NCBI GenBank assembly: GCA_046329555.1
Contig: JAXLUK010000002.1
Location: forward strand, 834,629 to 898,628
Direction: 5' to 3'
Length of the DNA stretch: 64,000 nucleotides
Source of the DNA: UBA1941 sp046329555
GTDB lineage: Bacteria; Bacteroidota; Bacteroidia; Chitinophagales; LD1
This document shows positions 38,169 to 47,234 of the stretch, one piece after another; within the stretch, counting starts at the first letter, position 1, and every line of letters starts with the position of its first letter. The position numbers were made by a program, and so were the translations under genes. The notes below the pieces were generated by a model. It ran no database searches. It was not told the DNA's origin and saw only the letters and a list, made by a program, of their open reading frames with translations.

Positions 38169-38275
38169 TGTTTCAGTCGTTCAGTCATTTCAAATTTACA
38201 AATTTTTAGGTCAATTCGGTTGTTGAAATGCTCTTCATTTGTTCATGAAGCCATAACGTCAAACTACGTGCATCT

Positions 38276-38393
38276 CGTCAAAGTTTCTAAAGCCACCGTA
38301 CTAAAGTAACCCGCTGCTGTCGTAACTGCAACCCTGGCCCAATATGAGGCTGTAATAGACCAGTAGTCTAATGAAAATCACGTTGTAGCTGCG
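38276..38393. repeat. Repeat shared with 19.56-19.67 kb
   Basis: The words GCCACCGTACTAAAGTAACC, GCTGTCGTAACTGCAACC, GAGGCTGTAATAGACCAGT and AGTCTAATGAAAATCACGT match the other copy with few differences. It lies between the Fic module and the REase-like gene. No coding sequence. Confidence 0.65.
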
Positions 38394-38658
38394 GCCGCAT
38401 CGATCTGCTTTGGTGAGGTTGCTCCAGAAACTTCTACCCGCTTTTGGAAGAAGTGGATGCACCGTACTTCATCTGCCAGAAAAGCCGCAGCAAATGCAGC
38501 CGAACAACCCCGATACATGAAAAAAGCCGCAAAAAGCCTCTTTTCTTTATTTTTTACAGACCACATCCACCATGCCGTCCCGTGTTATAAAAATGCTATG
38601 GTGAATTTATTTTAAGCTAGTTGTACAACGGCCACCCGTGTTGTGCGTTCGTGCTTCT

Positions 38659-40881
38659 TTATACACCAGCTTCTTCAAGTCGTTTTTGTTCTTCGTCCCA
38701 AAATGATTTCACAGATTTTCTATTCCTTAAATTCGGGTCAGATTTAAGTTTTTCAGAAAGTCGGGCAAGAATTGCTGTCAATCGAGCAGGGTGTTTTGTT
38801 CCATGTTCAACAATTCTTTCTTGAACAAAGTCTGTTACTTCAGAAGGTAAATGAAAACTCAAATTAACTCCTAATAAACTCGGAAATACTTCTTTATACA
38901 TTTCATCAACTTCATGTTTCTTTGGTGCAAGAGTTATGTAGTTATATAGAAAGTCAGGACGTATGTAGCAACTCACTGGATATTGGTCTCCAAAAACATC
39001 CGTTACAGCTTTGAATGTTGTTGAATCCTTTGATAGCCACCATGTTTTGTAACCAAAAATGCCAGAGGTTGCTGTTTCATTATTTTTCTCACGAAGTTTA
39101 TAAATAGAAAGAATGATTTTGGAGTCTGTCTCTGCTTTCTTTTGACTCTTATTTTCAACAAGTCTGTCGGTTAATTTAACTTGTTCTTCTTCTGAAATTT
39201 TTATTTTAAGAGATTCATCATTGAAGTAAACAATACCAAATTCACCTTTTAAGTAAGAAATAAGGTCGTCTTTTACTGTCTTAAAGTCTGGGTCAACAAA
39301 ATTGCTCAAGAAATCTTCAAAGTTGAATACTTTCCCTTGAGATTTAGCATAGAAATATGCACGAAGCATAATTTCATCAATATACATCGTCTCTGCTTCG
39401 CTGTTTAAATAAACCTGTTCGTTATTCCTAAAGAATGTTTCATTTTTGTTACGAAGCATATAGAAATGGTGCTTCAATTCATCAATTATAGCATCGCTGA
39501 TATATAATCTTATACCTGCTTGGCTTGCTCCTTTTAGAAGATTCCAATGTCTCTTGTTTTCATTTGTTAGGTAATATTCTGACAATGCAGGAACGAGTAT
39601 CGAAGTGCATACATAGATTACAAGCTTTGAAGCCATTGTCTCAAAGTATGTTGCAATTTGCGGATTCCATTGCAACAAAAACATCATCATGTATGTATTG
39701 GAAAGGCTTTTGAAATACTTTTTTTGTTCTATTGTCCCATTATAAACAATATCTCTAATTGCCATAAGCATGGCTGTCTTTACCTTTTCTTTATTCTTGT
39801 CAACAACTGAACTACTGTCAACAACCGAGTTAATTACATCTTGAAGGTCTTTTTCAATTACTTGCTGGCTTTTGCCATGAAGAATGTAATTCGAAAATTC
39901 GAGTCCTTGTTGATAAAAAATGCTATGAATTACTTCATCTATCAGTTTGGTTATGTCTCTAACAGAAACAGACTCTTCTTTAAGATACTTTTTTATTATT
40001 TCACTTGTTTGTTCGTAAAACGTCTCAAGAAGTTGAGCGTCCGCTAAATTTCGATTTTGAATCTCAACCCGAGTTTCATAAGGTAAACAATAACCCTGTT
40101 TAGCTGAATGAAATTTAATTCTACGAGGTTTTGTTGAAAGTGCTTTAAGTCTTCTGTCAATAGTTTCACTTAGTATTCGAGGGTCAAATTTTACAAACTC
40201 TTTTATACTTACTATAAGTTCTTCTTTAGTTTTCAAAATATCCTTGTCAGGGTCTGTTCCTTCAAGTCCAAACAAAATGAGCGTATCTGCAAGTAAGTCG
40301 TCAATTTTTAAGTCGTCACGGTGGTGTTCAAGTTGTTGTCTTAAAAAAACAAATAATTCAGATTTACTTGCCAAATTACTTACAACGTAAGATTTACCTG
40401 GCTTGTTAAACTCATGAAGGTAGCTGTCAATGAATGTGTAATAACAGTTAATTGTTGCGTCTGAATGATTCGCATGAGTTACAAACCATCCTTGATCAAA
40501 TATCCTGATTGGCTTTTTGAATTTATCTACAAACTTGTCAATAATTGTATCCTTATTGTTTACTGCTCGGTTTGTTACATAAACAAATGAGTCAAATGGA
40601 ATCTCATTGTCAATCAATTTTTGTAATGAGTTTTCAATTTTGCCTTCAGTATTTGTCTCTGTTGATAACTGAAATATATTTTTTTCAAAGCCAGCTCTTG
40701 AATAAATGTAATTCAATCCGTCAATACCTTTGTCTTTTACCCCACCAACTGGCATAAATTCATAGCCCAGAATTAAAGGCAAAAAACGTAGTGCAAAATT
40801 CTCAAAAACGAATCCATCATTAATTTGATTCAATGCGTATTTGAATCCATCATCACTTAAAGGTTGTCTTTCTTCTGTCAT
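38659..40881 (-). CDS. Large REase-like/PIN-like protein, probable defence effector
   Basis: A 740-residue AT-rich protein. Residues ~20-130 resemble a PD-(D/E)xK or Mrr-like nuclease: GGVKDKGIDGLNYI carries the Asp (D54), but the usual ExK/QxK strand reads NIFQLSTE (Q71-x-S73), with no lysine. Residues ~130-410 are helical. Residues ~418-475 (LVIYVCTSILVPALSEYY, GIRLYISDAIIDELKHHF) fit the start of a PIN-like domain, with Cys425 where the first catalytic Asp normally lies, and Glu468 retained. The C-terminal third is unassigned. Neighbours are a Fic module and a RecQ-like system. Nuclease activity is uncertain because key residues are altered in both domains. The named family was not recognised. 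Confidence 0.65.
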   Translation of the reverse strand: MTEERQPLSDDGFKYALNQINDGFVFENFALRFLPLILGYEFMPVGGVKDKGIDGLNYIYSRAGFEKNIFQLSTETNTEGKIENSLQKLIDNEIPFDSFVYVTNRAVNNKDTIIDKFVDKFKKPIRIFDQGWFVTHANHSDATINCYYTFIDSYLHEFNKPGKSYVVSNLASKSELFVFLRQQLEHHRDDLKIDDLLADTLILFGLEGTDPDKDILKTKEELIVSIKEFVKFDPRILSETIDRRLKALSTKPRRIKFHSAKQGYCLPYETRVEIQNRNLADAQLLETFYEQTSEIIKKYLKEESVSVRDITKLIDEVIHSIFYQQGLEFSNYILHGKSQQVIEKDLQDVINSVVDSSSVVDKNKEKVKTAMLMAIRDIVYNGTIEQKKYFKSLSNTYMMMFLLQWNPQIATYFETMASKLVIYVCTSILVPALSEYYLTNENKRHWNLLKGASQAGIRLYISDAIIDELKHHFYMLRNKNETFFRNNEQVYLNSEAETMYIDEIMLRAYFYAKSQGKVFNFEDFLSNFVDPDFKTVKDDLISYLKGEFGIVYFNDESLKIKISEEEQVKLTDRLVENKSQKKAETDSKIILSIYKLREKNNETATSGIFGYKTWWLSKDSTTFKAVTDVFGDQYPVSCYIRPDFLYNYITLAPKKHEVDEMYKEVFPSLLGVNLSFHLPSEVTDFVQERIVEHGTKHPARLTAILARLSEKLKSDPNLRNRKSVKSFWDEEQKRLEEAGV

Positions 40882-40925
40882 AATTTTGTTTTAGCAGTGT
40901 CTTTTTAGCATGACGCACAACGGCA

Positions 40926-41304
40926 GACTGTGAATTTACCTCAAAAAAATAGTTTTCCATAATACGGCTTAAGGCATGATTTCTGCTGATAGTCGGCATG
41001 AATTACGTTCAGGGAAGTAACCGGCTGCAAATGACAGTTTCCAGTCTGGAAGATCAGATAGAGGCCGATAATGCGGTGGGGTTTATTGATGCTTTTGTGG
41101 AGAAGGACGGTTTAGTTCGTTCGCAGCGCTTGATTCTGCAAAAGCCCAATGCCAAGACTCGACTTAATTTGAAGCAATTGACATAGGAGCACGCAGGACG
41201 CAGTTGCCAACCGCATCTACCTAGTTCCCACGATATCACTTCCGCCATAGGCGGATTCCTCGGCCATGGCGGAGGAACCGTAAAACCTTCGGGAATTCAC
41301 AGAC
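40926..41304 (+). mobile_element. IS1182-derived MITE, copy C
   Basis: Nearly identical 5' half to the intact IS1182 element, including ATGAATTACGTTCAGGG and the first 36 codons, then GGTTTAGTTCGTTCGCAGCG and TCGACTTAATTTGAAGCAAT, ending the frame LNLKQLT. Terminal repeats: GACTGTGAATT on the left and GTCTGTGAATT (reverse complement) on the right. A CCGCCATAGGCGG / CCGCCATGGC-type inverted repeat near 41250 is extra in this copy. Confidence 0.8.
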
Positions 41305-41326
41305 CCGCGCGAGGTGGATTTTTGTT

Positions 41327-41773
41327 TCAGTTTACTCGTCCTTTTACAGTTTCTAAATAATCTTCTGTCAATTCTATATTCAATTTGTCCAGATTATGCC
41401 AATCGTGTGCACATTTTCCTTTGCACCAATTTTCGCGTCTTTTTTTGTCAGATGTTTTAAATAGTGAAACCAAAGAAATAAAAGCCTTTTTCATTTCAGT
41501 ATCGGGTAAGTCCACAATTTTGTTTAATGCAATTTTTAATGATTGTGTTTTCAATAATACTATTGGTGTCATTGTCGGTTTCAATGGTATTTGTTCTATA
41601 GCAATTTTTATTGTCTCTTGGTCGGGATGTGATTGTTCCAAGAAGGCTATTGTCCACTGAATGGTTTTTCGCTGGTTCTCTGATGTTAAGCTGTCAAACC
41701 AATAAGTAAGCTTGTCCAGGTCAAGTTTTTCTTGGGCGAAACTATTTAATAATATTTCAAACGGACTGAGCAT
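41327..41773 (-). CDS. DUF5958-like protein
   Basis: A 148-residue protein. FEILLNSFAQEKLDLDKLTYWF, TPIVLLKTQSLKIALNKIVDLP, and the C-terminal CKGKCAHDWHNLDKL (C..C.H.WH) resemble DUF5958, a small family of unknown function. The Cys/His cluster could bind metal. It is soluble, AT-rich, on the same strand as the RecQ pair but 194 bp away, so operon membership is unclear. Confidence 0.6.
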   Translation of the reverse strand: MLSPFEILLNSFAQEKLDLDKLTYWFDSLTSENQRKTIQWTIAFLEQSHPDQETIKIAIEQIPLKPTMTPIVLLKTQSLKIALNKIVDLPDTEMKKAFISLVSLFKTSDKKRRENWCKGKCAHDWHNLDKLNIELTEDYLETVKGRVN

Positions 41774-41967
41774 TTAGTTTTCAATGTATAATGTTTTTAG
41801 GGTGTCGTGCCATAGCAGCTAAGGGTTCGGGTATTGTTGCAGTAGGGTATTTTTAGCACAAATGTTCAATAGATGCACAGCCGTTCATTTAAGCACAAAA
41901 GTTTCATAGAAGCACGTCAGCCCCCATTGCGACAATACCTTGTTATCGGCTGGCATTCTGTCGGTTG
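41774..41967. other. Gene-free spacer
   Basis: No coding sequence. Contains near-repeats AGCACAAATGTTCAATAGATG and AGCACAAAAGTTTCATAGAAG-type words and ends near TTGCGACAATACCTTGTTATCGGC, similar to the last codons of the DUF4062 gene (TTGCCAATACGATGTTGGTGGC). Confidence 0.4.
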
Positions 41968-42549
41968 TTAAGTCAATAGTTTGAATACTGCTAATGCACT
42001 TAAAATTAAAGTCAGTCCTCCAATAACCCAAACAGAAACTTTAATTGTCTTTTGGTTGTCGGCAAGTAATTGTGTCTGCCTGTTGGTTTCTGTTTCAATT
42101 ACATGTCTTATTTCCTTCGTGTTTTTAGCAAACTCAATTTCAAAAATTTGTTTGATTTGGATTCTCTCACTCTCAATTAGGTTTTTAATTTCCGATTTGT
42201 TGTTGTCAAGTTTTATTTTGATTGTGCTTTCAAGGTCTTTGTAAAAGTCCTTATTTTCTTTTCTTATTTGGTCGGTTTTTTCTTCAACAAGTTTTGCAAG
42301 TTCGAATTTGTTCTGCTTGTTGGCGTTCTTAATTTCCGTTAAACTTTTGGCAACTTTTTCCTGTTGGGCATTTTGTAGCTCATTTATTTTGTCAAGTGCT
42401 TTACTGTTTTCTTCAAACTGCTTGATTATTGCATTGTAAGTTTCGGTAAGTTGGTGTAACTTTTTAAAAGCAGCCGAAACATCTTTAAGTTGTTCAACTT
42501 CTTGGTTGAAATCTTCCAGCGTTTGATTAAATTTCTGCAAGTTGCCCAT
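41968..42549 (-). CDS. Tail-anchored coiled-coil membrane protein
   Basis: A 193-residue protein that is almost wholly heptad-like coiled coil (residues ~5-165, e.g. LTETYNAIIKQFEENSKALDKI) and ends with one TM helix (VSVWVIGGLTLILSALAVF, about 171-189) and a three-to-four-residue tail. Its start lies 23 bp inside the 3' end of the RecQ-like gene, so the pair is translationally coupled. No family is recognised. A membrane-tethered long coiled coil next to a nuclease-helicase is compatible with an effector or sensor that depolarises membranes on activation, but this is inference. Confidence 0.7.
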   Translation of the reverse strand: MGNLQKFNQTLEDFNQEVEQLKDVSAAFKKLHQLTETYNAIIKQFEENSKALDKINELQNAQQEKVAKSLTEIKNANKQNKFELAKLVEEKTDQIRKENKDFYKDLESTIKIKLDNNKSEIKNLIESERIQIKQIFEIEFAKNTKEIRHVIETETNRQTQLLADNQKTIKVSVWVIGGLTLILSALAVFKLLT

Positions 42550-45500
42550 ACAATTTTCTATTAAGTTTTTTTAATTCTTTTAGTTTCTCTGCGTAAACGT
42601 CATTCAGCAAATATGCTAAATCGTAGTATTCCGCAAGTTCTTCCAACATTTCAGGGTAATATTTTGAAATGGATTGGCTCAATTCCATTTTTTGTTCTTC
42701 GGTCAAATAATTACCCAAAACTTTTAAGCGGTTCAAAAAATCGCGTTGCTGTTCTTTGTTAAAAGTTACTTTTACGCTTGATAAAGCACTTTCCAAACGC
42801 TCTTTTCCGTCACTATCCTCATATTCATTCAAAGCCAAACGCACAAAACCACTAACAAAATTTAGCCCAACACTATTACGATAACTTTCCAAAAATCGGC
42901 TGATGCTGTCTTTTAATTTTTCAAATTCCGTTCTGTTTGGAAATTGGTTATTAGTCGTTAAAACTTCAAACCATTTTTCATATTCTTCTGGATTTTCCGC
43001 AATGTGCTGAAGAACAAAAGTTGTTTCCGAAAAAATGAAATAGCTGTCAATGCGTTGCTTAAAACTTTCACTATCTTCAAAGTCTGAACACCAATCGGAA
43101 AGCGTTTTTAGTGATTGTTTTCGGCTGTATGCAATGTTTTCAAAAGTCCAATTCAGCAAATACCATACGGCTTTTTCTAAAACCGTATTTTGCTGAACTT
43201 TTTGAAATTCTTTTTTTACATCTGTGTTTGGCTCATACTTCGTAATATAATCTGAAACGCTTTTGATGATGTTTTTTTCGTCAAGCGAATTAAACTCCAC
43301 TTCAAAATGGTCTATGAAATTTGTTGTCCAATCGGAAACAATTCCTACCAGGCTTAAACGATAAATGGCTTTTTGCAAAACTTCATTTTTGATTTGCAAT
43401 TTTGAATATGCGTCATTCCAAAAAATTCTGACTTTGGTTTTTTCTATGAAATAGTTTTTGATTACTCCTAAAATGATTTCAAAATCTTTTCCAATATCGT
43501 TTTGCCCTTGAACAAAAAGAAAAACTTGCTTAAAAATATCTCTGCCACCTAAACCGACTTCATCGCTTATTTGCTTCATTTCGGAAAAAGTTGTGTCTTT
43601 GTGGAAAAGCCGTTCAACTCTTTCTTGGTCGTGTGTTTCGGGCGAATGTAAAACGTAGCATTTGCCAATTTTACTTTTATTTTCTTCCTTTTTCTTGTCC
43701 CAACGTCCTGCTCTTCCTGCTTCTTGATAAAGTGCTTCTACCGAACTTGGTAAGCCATAATGAAACGTGTAAAAAATGTTTTGCTTGTCAATACCCATTC
43801 CAAAGGCTTTCGTAGCAACTAAAATTTGATATTTGTTTTCTTTGAAATCCTTTTGAACTTTTTGTTTGAACTTGTTGAACTCATCTCGGTTCATTACCAG
43901 TTCTTTTCCTATTATTCTTCCCGTATTTTCATCATAAATATTTCTTTTAGGAATGTCGCCCGAAAACCAACTTACTTTGTTCGGGTAAAGTGTATTTAGT
44001 ATATTTGAAACATGATAACAACCATAAGTACCATTTACATTTGGTGTAAAAACCAAACCTGCTTTTTCGGTTGTTTCAATAAAACCTTCGGATTCTTTTA
44101 GTTGGTTAATAACTTTTTTAAGTTTATCACTTTTGTTGCCGTTATCATTAATCACTTCAAACTGTAATTCTTTACGGCTGTAATCCAAAAGCGATTTTAT
44201 GTTTTCATCTTCCAAACGTTTTTTTTGCCTTGAAAACTCAATTTTTATATCTTTCAAAACATTAACGGAAGCCGTTGCCGTTAAACCAATGAACTTGATT
44301 TTACCTACTTGGTTTTCGTCTTTTGGGCTCAGCTTATCTATTGTTTTGGCTAAATTCAAATACGAAGTTCTGAAATCGTGTCCCCATTCAGAAAGGCAAT
44401 GAACCTCGTCCACAACGGCATAAGCAATAGAAAAATTGGCAACAATAGCACTTATTTTATCTCTGAAACTTGGTATTTGAAATTTCTCTGGTGAAATCCA
44501 AACAAACAAATATCGTCCTTGCTCAAAGTTCATTTCTATTTCTTGTCTTTCGTCTGCTTCCAAATCGCTTGTGATGAAACTTACATTTGTTACAAGTGTT
44601 TTTACCAAATTATCGTTTTGGTCATACATCAATGATTTGATTGGACAAACCACAAAATTTATACTTGGCTGCAACAAGCAAGGAAGCTGATAGCATAAAG
44701 ATTTTCCGCCACCTGTCGGCAAAAGCCCGATTGTATCTTTTCTGTTTAGTGCGTTTGAAATGATAGGAAATTGTCCTTCACGAAAACTTGGCTTGTCAAA
44801 AATATTGTCAAGAAAAAACTCTAAAATTGATTTGTCTTCGTCTGTTACATTGTAATTGATTGGTTCGGTTGTGCTAACTCTGAAATAGTTTTTATCCTTT
44901 ACGATGTCAAAATAATCTGTGCGAACAAAAATCACATCTTCGCTAATTTTGTTTTCGTCCGTGTAGCGTTTGAATAGTGAAAAGTCAATGTTTATGGCTT
45001 TTGTTGTTGGCTGAAACTTCGTTTTATCGTTCGTTATTGCGATGTTGAAATTTGGTTTTTTGAGTTCGTTTTTGTTTTTAAGTTGCCAAAGTTTACCAAT
45101 CCAAATTAGCAAATCGTTTATTCCCAATTCTACAAAATCGGGCAAATCTTCGTGAGATAAAATGTTGAAATTCCAATCTTCGTCAAATGTCAAATACTTG
45201 TGAGTAAGCAACTCAATGAGCAAGACTTGAAAACGGATTATTGCCGTAGGCAATAATTTCGTTTTAATTTCTTCTTCGCTCATCTGATTTTTTTCTATTT
45301 TCTCACAAGCGCTTTTATAGAAATTCAGAAGTTTTTCATAGCGTTCAAGATGTCTTAAAATCGTTTCAACTTTTGCAGTATAAGAGCCGTTTTGCAGTTC
45401 TATTGTTGTTATTCTTACAGTCGTAATTCCTTTGCCCGATAAGTAATTATCTCTTGTGCTGTCGGAAACTCTTGTTACTTCGTCAAGTTTATGTTGTTGT

Positions 45501-45958
45501 CCGTCAATTTCAATCACAAGTTTGGCTTGTGGCAAATAAAAATCAACCTTTTGGTTGATAAAGTTTCTGTCATCTTTGCCTGTTATTTCGTTGATTTCAA
45601 TTTCGGGAATGAGCAACGACTGGATAAATGAAAATTCGCCAAACTCGTTTGGTATAATTTGTTCAAAAAAGTCTTTTGCAGGAAAGTAATTGCGCTCTCT
45701 GTCGCCTTTTATGGTGTCGCTCCAAATAGGTGTTTGATTTGTCGCAAACAAAAAGCGTTCTTCAAAGTTGTCAAGTTTATGAACTTCGCCTAATTGAGAT
45801 TGCAGATATTTTGAAAGAGTTGTCGGGAAACCACGTTGCAAAATGTTTTTCGTTACATACAAAACCGGTAACAAGTCAGCGTTTGTCTGATTTGTAACAA
45901 GGTTCTGAATTACAAAATTCGGATTTGTATATGTGTAATTTGCCGTGTATTTCTTCAT
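42527..45958 (-). CDS. DUF559-like nuclease fused to RecQ-type helicase
   Basis: A 1,143-residue AT-rich protein. Residues ~100-210 form a DUF559/Vsr-like PD-(D/E)xK domain: NQKVDFYLPQAKLVIEIDGQ (D139, E150, D152), then H156 and ITTVRITTIEL. The helicase follows: Walker A LLPTGGGKSLCYQLP (412-426), DEVHCLSEWGHDFR with DEVH at 517-520, GLTATAS, a C-terminal lobe with VATKAFGMGIDKQNI, and the arginine finger motif QEAGRAGR, then a winged-helix-like region and an unassigned helical tail. No HRDC domain is obvious. It overlaps a membrane coiled-coil gene. The domain set strongly suggests anti-phage or plasmid-restricting activity; it is not a housekeeping RecQ. Confidence 0.85.
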   Translation of the reverse strand: MKKYTANYTYTNPNFVIQNLVTNQTNADLLPVLYVTKNILQRGFPTTLSKYLQSQLGEVHKLDNFEERFLFATNQTPIWSDTIKGDRERNYFPAKDFFEQIIPNEFGEFSFIQSLLIPEIEINEITGKDDRNFINQKVDFYLPQAKLVIEIDGQQHKLDEVTRVSDSTRDNYLSGKGITTVRITTIELQNGSYTAKVETILRHLERYEKLLNFYKSACEKIEKNQMSEEEIKTKLLPTAIIRFQVLLIELLTHKYLTFDEDWNFNILSHEDLPDFVELGINDLLIWIGKLWQLKNKNELKKPNFNIAITNDKTKFQPTTKAINIDFSLFKRYTDENKISEDVIFVRTDYFDIVKDKNYFRVSTTEPINYNVTDEDKSILEFFLDNIFDKPSFREGQFPIISNALNRKDTIGLLPTGGGKSLCYQLPCLLQPSINFVVCPIKSLMYDQNDNLVKTLVTNVSFITSDLEADERQEIEMNFEQGRYLFVWISPEKFQIPSFRDKISAIVANFSIAYAVVDEVHCLSEWGHDFRTSYLNLAKTIDKLSPKDENQVGKIKFIGLTATASVNVLKDIKIEFSRQKKRLEDENIKSLLDYSRKELQFEVINDNGNKSDKLKKVINQLKESEGFIETTEKAGLVFTPNVNGTYGCYHVSNILNTLYPNKVSWFSGDIPKRNIYDENTGRIIGKELVMNRDEFNKFKQKVQKDFKENKYQILVATKAFGMGIDKQNIFYTFHYGLPSSVEALYQEAGRAGRWDKKKEENKSKIGKCYVLHSPETHDQERVERLFHKDTTFSEMKQISDEVGLGGRDIFKQVFLFVQGQNDIGKDFEIILGVIKNYFIEKTKVRIFWNDAYSKLQIKNEVLQKAIYRLSLVGIVSDWTTNFIDHFEVEFNSLDEKNIIKSVSDYITKYEPNTDVKKEFQKVQQNTVLEKAVWYLLNWTFENIAYSRKQSLKTLSDWCSDFEDSESFKQRIDSYFIFSETTFVLQHIAENPEEYEKWFEVLTTNNQFPNRTEFEKLKDSISRFLESYRNSVGLNFVSGFVRLALNEYEDSDGKERLESALSSVKVTFNKEQQRDFLNRLKVLGNYLTEEQKMELSQSISKYYPEMLEELAEYYDLAYLLNDVYAEKLKELKKLNRKLYGQLAEI

Positions 45959-46004
45959 TCAATTTTCTGTCGCTTGGCTTTGGCGGTGCGGTCGGTTACG
46001 CTTG

Positions 46005-46213
46005 CCGCTAACTCATAAATAGGCAACTCCGCCCCTCTCGCTAATGTATCTTTTTTTTATAACAAAATCGAAAATTAATTCGCCTATCTAATTATTAAAA
46101 AATATCATCCTATTTCAGCGATCTTATTATTCCATGTTTTTGCGTAGTATACAAGGTGGTGAGCATTGCCATCAAAACCCTTTATGCTTTCCGGATTAAA
46201 AAACCGCCCCACA
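46005..46213. other. Spacer resembling 4.8-5.0 kb
   Basis: TTGCCGCTAACTCATAAATA, then GCAACTCCGC and GCTAATGTATC followed by an AT-rich run, match the spacer at 4816-4905. Both continue into the same hairpin family. No gene. Confidence 0.5.
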
Positions 46214-46294
46214 AACACTTACGATATTGTTTCCTTTTGCGCTAATTGTGGTTGCCGGCGTTGGAAATATCGTAAGTGTTTTTCTTTTTCTATC
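46214..46294. terminator. Perfect 15-bp hairpin, second copy
   Basis: AACACTTACGATATT (46214-46228) pairs with AATATCGTAAGTGTT (46266-46280), then TTTCTTTTTC on the plus strand. The loop shares only GCGCTAATTG-like and GGCGTTGG words with copy 1. Confidence 0.6.
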
Positions 46295-46299
46295 CCTGC

Positions 46300-46505
46300 G
46301 CACTTTTCCCTCTGCGGAAGGGGGCGGAGCGGTAGCCCACAGCACGGTGAGGTACGAGCCGTGCGAGGACTACAAGCGTAGCACCCGGCGCCGCATCCGC
46401 CTGCGTACCTCGGCGGACAGGCTCCGCCTGCGTGCCTCGGTGGACTGCCGTGCCTGCATGAAAGCGGAGCATCAGCAGGCGGCGCGGCGGCCGCCCAAAA
46501 AAATT
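46300..46505 (+). repeat. GC-rich hairpin repeat with GAGGTACGA loop, copy 3
   Basis: Following TTTTCCCTCTGCGGAAGGGG, the hairpin has outer stem GTAG/CTAC, inner stem GCACGG (46342-46347) with CCGTGC (46359-46364), and loop TGAGGTACGAG. A GCACCCGGCGCCGC segment and a further inverted GC-rich stretch (GCCTGCG, GCAGGCGG) extend to about 46500. Open frames across it are artefacts. Confidence 0.55.
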
Positions 46506-46592
46506 AAATCGCCATTTGCTTAACCTCAATGTTAATCTCCTCAACAACACCGAACCCGCTATTACTACTGCAATTTCCCCTACCTTCGCCCC

Positions 46593-47234
46593 ATGCCTAT
46601 ACGCGTACTGATTGCCGACGACCACCAGATGATGCTGGATGGCCTGCGCGCCTTGCTGGAACGCGCCCCGCATATCGCAGTGGTGGCTCAGGCCCGCAAC
46701 GGAAAGCAGGCGCTGGAACAACTGCACCAACACCCTATTGATGTGCTGCTTACCGATATCAGCATGCCGGAAATGGATGGCGTGGCCCTGGCGCATGCGG
46801 TGCAACAGCAGTTTCCGGCGGTAAAGGTGATTGCCCTTTCGATGTTTGGCGATAGTGCGCACATCCAAAAAATGCTGGACGCAGGCGTGAAGGGCTACAT
46901 CTACAAAAACGCCAGCAATACCGAACTGCTGCAGGCCCTGGAACAAGTGATGGCGGGCGGGGTGTTTTATAGTCAGGAAGTTGCCGCAGAAATGATGCGC
47001 ACCTTGCACCATAACCAACAACAGGCGGTAGAACAACAACGCGTTTCGCTTACCTCGCGCGAAATTGAAATCCTAAAATTGCTGTCGCAGGAGCGCTCGA
47101 ATGCGCAAATTGGCCAAACGCTTTTCATCAGCGAACGCACGGTGGAAACGCACCGAAAAAATATTTATCGCAAAACGGGAACGGCCTCGGTGGTTGGTCT
47201 TATTAAATGGGCGTATGAAAACGGCATTATCTAA
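46593..47234 (+). CDS. NarL/LuxR-family response regulator
   Basis: A 213-residue regulator with a receiver domain (IADDHQMMLDGLRALLER, phosphorylatable Asp in VLLTDISMPEMDG, ALSMFGD, GYIYKNAS) and a C-terminal LuxR-type HTH (LTSREIEILKLLSQERSNAQ, FISERTVETHRKNIYRK). The partner kinase is not adjacent; the kinase at 30-33 kb has its own regulator. TACCTTCG sits 4 bp before the ATG. The stop directly abuts the ATG of the NamZ gene, so the two are co-transcribed. Confidence 0.94.
   Translation: MPIRVLIADDHQMMLDGLRALLERAPHIAVVAQARNGKQALEQLHQHPIDVLLTDISMPEMDGVALAHAVQQQFPAVKVIALSMFGDSAHIQKMLDAGVKGYIYKNASNTELLQALEQVMAGGVFYSQEVAAEMMRTLHHNQQQAVEQQRVSLTSREIEILKLLSQERSNAQIGQTLFISERTVETHRKNIYRKTGTASVVGLIKWAYENGII

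Noticed and set aside
46290..47039. A 249-residue minus-strand frame
   Set aside because: Antisense to the NarL-type regulator; the plus-strand protein has clear receiver and HTH motifs.
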